A DNA stretch of 9,769 nucleotides from Hyphomicrobiales bacterium (GTDB lineage Bacteria > Pseudomonadota > Alphaproteobacteria > Rhizobiales > Aestuariivirgaceae): NCBI GenBank assembly GCA_026987255.1, contig JALSNA010000322.1, forward strand, positions 1 to 9,769, read 5' to 3'. The notes below the pieces were generated by a model. It made no database searches and was not told the DNA's origin. It saw only the letters and a program-made list of their open reading frames with translations. The translations under genes and the position numbers were made by a program. This document shows, piece by piece, positions 7,092-9,769 of the stretch. How positions within the stretch are numbered: position 1 is the stretch's first letter; each line of letters begins with the position of its first letter.

Positions 7092-8729
7092 ATGTCCAAT
7101 CTCAATCTCAGCGTGCCCAATCTGGCGGAACTGAAACCGCGCATCACTGTCTTTGGCGTTGGCGGCGGCGGCTGCAATGCGGTCAACAACATGATCGAAT
7201 CCAATCTCACCGGCGTGGAATTCGTGGTGGCCAACACCGATGCCCAGGCGCTGGCCAAGAGCAAGTGCGAAAGGCGCATCCAGATGGGCAATGCCCTGAC
7301 CCAGGGGCTGGGCGCGGGCTCGCAGCCGGAGATCGGGGCAGGGGCCGCCGAGGAAACCCTGGCGGAAATCATCGACCATCTGGCCGGGTCGCACATGGTG
7401 TTCATCACCGCCGGCATGGGCGGCGGCACGGGCACCGGCGCCGCTCCGGTGATTGCCCGCGCGGCCAAGGAGCAGGGCATCCTGACGGTGGGCGTGGTGA
7501 CCAAGCCGTTCAACTTCGAGGGCAAAAGGCGCATGGCCATTGCCGAGAACGGCATCGAGAACCTGTCGCAGTTCGTCGATACGCTGATCGTCATTCCCAA
7601 CCAGAACCTTTTCCTGGTGGCCAATGAAAAGACCTCCTTCACGGCCGCCTTTTCCATGGCCGACCAGGTGCTCTATTCCGGCGTGGCCTCGATCACCGAG
7701 CTGATGACCAAGGAAGGGCTGATCAATCTGGACTTTGCCGACGTGCGCGCCGTCATGGCCGACATGGGCAAGGCGATGATGGGCACCGGCGAGGCCTCCG
7801 GCGAGAAGCGGGCCATCGAATCGGCCGATGCGGCCATTTCCAATCCGCTTCTGGACGATGTCTCCATGGCCGGGGCGCGCGGGGTGCTGATTTCCATCGC
7901 CGGCGGGCCGGATCTTGCCCTTTACGAGGTGGACGAGGCGGCCACGCGCATCCGCGAAGAGGTGGACCCGGACGCCAATATCATCGTCGGCGCCACCATC
8001 GAGGAAGATCTGGAAGGCACCATGCGGGTCTCCGTGGTGGCCACCGGGCTGATCGACGAATCGGCGGCCAAAAGGCCGGATGAGACCAGCCGGAGCGCGC
8101 CGGATCAGCCGCAGATCTATGCTGGCGGCCTGGGTGCTTCGCCCGTCTACAATGGCGGGTGCATCGTGGATGGCGCTGCGCCGCAGGTGCGCCCCGCGCA
8201 AGCGGAGGAGAGCCCGGCGGAGCAGCCGGAGATGGCCAGCGAGAGCGTGCAGCCTCAGCCTTCCATGCTGAAGGAGGATGCGCCCTCGCTGCCGTTGGAT
8301 GAACCGGCCGTCTCCCACGTGGAGGAAACGGTGCGGCCCGAACCGCAGCCGCGGCCGCGTCCGCGCCCGGTGATGGAGGAGGTGCACGCGCCTGCGCCGG
8401 ATGCGCCGCGCATTCCGCCGCTGGAGGAGTTTCCGCAGCCCATCCGGGACAATGCCATTCGCAAGGCGGAGCAGATCAGCGCCATCGCCAAGCCGAAGTC
8501 GCGCCGCTCGCTGATCGAGCGGCTGGCCAAGCTGGGCCGGCGCGGCAAGGCGCACGAGAGCGTCTCTCATCAGGATGGCGAGGAGCCAAGGGTGCAGGCC
8601 CCCATGCCTCCTGTGCATGAGACACCCGCCCCCGAGGTGACACAGGCGGACAACGTGCATCCGCTGAATGTCAATGAGACGGCCGAAGACAGCGAATACG
8701 AAATTCCGGCCTTCCTGCGCCGGTCGTAG
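7092..8729 (+). CDS. ftsZ: FtsZ, tubulin-like division GTPase
   Basis: 545 aa. FtsZ polymerises with GTP into the Z ring that recruits the divisome. The GTPase core (about 1-320) shows [17 protein letters not shown] (18-34), the tubulin signature GGGTGTG (110-116) and the T7 synergy loop NLDFADV (212-218), with catalytic Asp214 and Asp217. A disordered Pro/Glu/Ala-rich linker of about 210 residues follows, with a Pro-Arg run near residues 415-428 and a basic, partly helical patch at about 454-490. The protein ends in the conserved tail [10 protein letters not shown] (536-545), which binds FtsA and other tethers. The long linker is usual for rhizobial and caulobacterial FtsZ. A weak GGAAAG site lies 4 bases before the ATG. 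The gene has its own control region and lies between two terminators, so it is probably a single-gene unit. Confidence 0.98.
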   Translation: MSNLNLSVPNLAELKPRITVFGVGGGGCNAVNNMIESNLTGVEFVVANTDAQALAKSKCERRIQMGNALTQGLGAGSQPEIGAGAAEETLAEIIDHLAGSHMVFITAGMGGGTGTGAAPVIARAAKEQGILTVGVVTKPFNFEGKRRMAIAENGIENLSQFVDTLIVIPNQNLFLVANEKTSFTAAFSMADQVLYSGVASITELMTKEGLINLDFADVRAVMADMGKAMMGTGEASGEKRAIESADAAISNPLLDDVSMAGARGVLISIAGGPDLALYEVDEAATRIREEVDPDANIIVGATIEEDLEGTMRVSVVATGLIDESAAKRPDETSRSAPDQPQIYAGGLGASPVYNGGCIVDGAAPQVRPAQAEESPAEQPEMASESVQPQPSMLKEDAPSLPLDEPAVSHVEETVRPEPQPRPRPRPVMEEVHAPAPDAPRIPPLEEFPQPIRDNAIRKAEQISAIAKPKSRRSLIERLAKLGRRGKAHESVSHQDGEEPRVQAPMPPVHETPAPEVTQADNVHPLNVNETAEDSEYEIPAFLRRS

Positions 8730-8767
8730 GATCAGCTGCCGGCAGTGACGGCGCGCCCGGATATGAA

Positions 8768-8806
8768 ACAGCCCCGGCGGGAACATATTTCCGCCGGGTT
8801 TGCTGT
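8768..8806 (+). terminator. Terminator-like hairpin after ftsZ
   Basis: CCCGGCGGGAA (8773-8783) pairs with TTTCCGCCGGG (8788-8798) with one G-U pair and a CATA loop, followed by TTTGCTG. The T tail is short, so termination may be partial. Flanking ACAGC (8768-8772) and GCTGT (8802-8806) could extend the stem across a TTT bulge. It would end the ftsZ message 70 bases after the stop codon. Confidence 0.75.
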
Positions 8807-8814
8807 ATCTACAG
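8803..8814. repeat. Short dyad CTGTA-TC-TACAG upstream of bamD
   Basis: Five-base inverted arms separated by two bases sit just after the ftsZ terminator and 71 bases before the bamD start. The left arm overlaps the outer terminator arm GCTGT, so the two foldings exclude each other. It could be an operator or a chance repeat; no known binding-site match is claimed. Confidence 0.3.
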
Positions 8815-8872
8815 TGGAGGGACTGGCCAAGGATGGGGAAAAATGGCAAGACCGTCCGGGGATGACATCAAC

Positions 8873-8877
8873 AGGAG
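8873..8877 (+). promoter_or_regulatory. bamD ribosome binding site deciding a GTG start
   Basis: AGGAG stands 8 bases before GTG 8886. The alternative in-frame ATG at 8862 has only GGGG directly touching it, too close to serve as a Shine-Dalgarno sequence. This favours the GTG start, which also gives a normal lipoprotein signal peptide. Confidence 0.7.
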
Positions 8878-8885
8878 CGCGCGGA

Positions 8886-9769
8886 GTGCAGATCGACGGG
8901 ACAAAGGGAGCTTGGCGCCTGGCGCGCGGGATGGCCGTTCTTGCCCTGAGCGGGGCGTTGCTGGCGGGCTGTTCGGGCGGCATGCCCGACCTGGGAGAAT
9001 ATCTGACCGGTTCGTCCAGTGATGCGGTCTCGCCGGGGATGGAGAAGGTGGATGACGCCAAGCCCATCGCCGAGCTCTACAACAAGGGCCTGGAGGCGCT
9101 GAAGGATCGCGAATACCGCACGGCGGTGAAAAAGTTCGCCGAGGTGGAGCGCCAGCATCCCTATTCCAAATGGGCCACCAAGGCCATTCTCATGCAGGCC
9201 TATGCGCAATACCAGCGCAACCAGTATGACGAGGCCATTGCGGCGGCCAGGCGTTTCATCACCCTGCATCCGGGGCACAAGGATACCCCTTATGCCTATT
9301 ACCTGATCGCCCTGTCCGATTATGAGCGCATCAATGACGTCAAGCGCGATCCCACGGCGGCGCGCAAGGCGCTGGAGGCACTGGAGGAGGTGGCGCGGCG
9401 CTATCCCGATACGCCCTATGCGGCGGACGCCAAGCGCAAGGCGGTGCTGGCGCGCGATCACCTGGCGGGCAAGGAAATGGAGGTGGGGCGCTATTACCTG
9501 AAGCGCAAGAACTACCTGGCGGCGATCAACCGCTTCAAGACGGTAATCAAGGACTATCAGACATCCACCCAGACGCCGGAGGCGCTCTACCGCCTGGTGG
9601 AGGCCTATCTGGCGCTCGGCGTGCGCTCGGAGGCGCAGACGGCGGCGGCGGTGCTGGGATACAACTATCCCTCCTCGCAGTGGTACAAGGATGCCTATGC
9701 GCTGCTCAAGGGCGAGGGGCTGAGCCCGGCGGAAAATACCGGCTCGTGGATTTCACGGGCCTTCAAGTC
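8886..9769 (+). CDS. bamD: BamD (ComL/YfiO), outer-membrane assembly lipoprotein, 3' end cut
   Basis: 294 codons are present and the frame is open at the window edge, so the stop lies just beyond. BamD is the essential lipoprotein partner of BamA in inserting beta-barrel proteins into the outer membrane. The N-terminus is a lipoprotein signal: basic MQIDGTKGAWRLARG, a hydrophobic core, then the lipobox LLAGC with lipidated Cys29. After a short linker come TPR-like helical repeats, for example AELYNKGLEALKDREYRTAV, FAEVERQHPYSKWATKA and AAARRFITLHPGHKDTPYAYYL, then the BamD-type YYLKRKNYLAAINRF and EALYRLVEAYLALG. Start choice: GTG 8886 behind AGGAG; ATG 8862 (eight residues longer) is the alternative. 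The distance from ftsZ and the intervening hairpin imply a separate transcript, though no clear promoter hexamers are visible. Confidence 0.95.
   Translation, partial: MQIDGTKGAWRLARGMAVLALSGALLAGCSGGMPDLGEYLTGSSSDAVSPGMEKVDDAKPIAELYNKGLEALKDREYRTAVKKFAEVERQHPYSKWATKAILMQAYAQYQRNQYDEAIAAARRFITLHPGHKDTPYAYYLIALSDYERINDVKRDPTAARKALEALEEVARRYPDTPYAADAKRKAVLARDHLAGKEMEVGRYYLKRKNYLAAINRFKTVIKDYQTSTQTPEALYRLVEAYLALGVRSEAQTAAAVLGYNYPSSQWYKDAYALLKGEGLSPAENTGSWISRAFK

Noticed and set aside
7011..8849. 612-codon minus-strand frame opposite ftsZ
   Set aside because: A shadow of the ftsZ codon pattern; it covers both the ftsZ control region and its terminator and has no protein motif.
8843..9022. ORF of about 60 codons starting MARPSGDD, overlapping the 5' part of bamD
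   Set aside because: It is an out-of-frame shadow of the bamD signal peptide region, with no good ribosome binding site or recognisable motif.
1..9769. Mobile element, CRISPR array, tRNA/rRNA or defence system
   Set aside because: Coding is nearly continuous with conserved cell-wall and division genes. The gaps are each under 175 bases and show no repeat arrays, transposase fragments or cloverleaf-like sequence.

Overview
The window is a stretch of the division and cell wall (dcw) cluster of a Gram-negative bacterium, almost certainly an alphaproteobacterium. The evidence is the gene order ftsW-murG-murC-murB-ddl-ftsQ-ftsA-ftsZ followed by a bamD-type lipoprotein, a long FtsZ (545 aa) with an extended linker and the tail EIPAFLRRS, and a perfect CtrA-type box (TTAA-N7-TTAAC) just upstream of ftsZ. 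Base composition is strongly GC-rich by eye. I cannot name the genus or order.

Layout, all on the + strand: the last 41 codons of ftsW (1-126); a 146-base gap with a hairpin and a possible 33-codon leader ORF running into murG; murG (273-1415), murC (1412-2842), murB (2839-3762) and ddl (3759-4715), each joined to the next by a 4-base ATGA stop/start overlap; ftsQ (4696-5529), overlapping ddl by 20 bases; a 61-base gap exactly bridged by a 21-codon mini-ORF that overlaps both the ftsQ stop and the ftsA start; ftsA (5591-6919); a strong intrinsic terminator; a 172-base control region with CtrA-like boxes; ftsZ (7092-8729); a second hairpin terminator; and bamD (GTG start at 8886), which runs off the right edge.

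How the genes work together: MurC and MurB make cytoplasmic UDP-MurNAc precursors, Ddl supplies D-Ala-D-Ala, MurG completes lipid II at the inner face of the membrane, and FtsW polymerises septal glycan. FtsQ, FtsA and FtsZ form the divisome scaffold. BamD belongs to the outer-membrane beta-barrel assembly machine. The overlaps imply one tightly coupled transcript from ftsW (or upstream) through ftsA. The terminator at 6947-6975 and the boxes after it suggest ftsZ is a separately and cell-cycle-controlled unit.

This is a housekeeping region and I see no defence system, mobile element, CRISPR array or RNA gene. Points worth a second look are the two small coupled ORFs, a divergent phosphate-2 motif in FtsA, a rare-codon patch in murB, the ftsZ control region, the absence of lpxC between ftsZ and bamD, and a basic patch inside the FtsZ linker.
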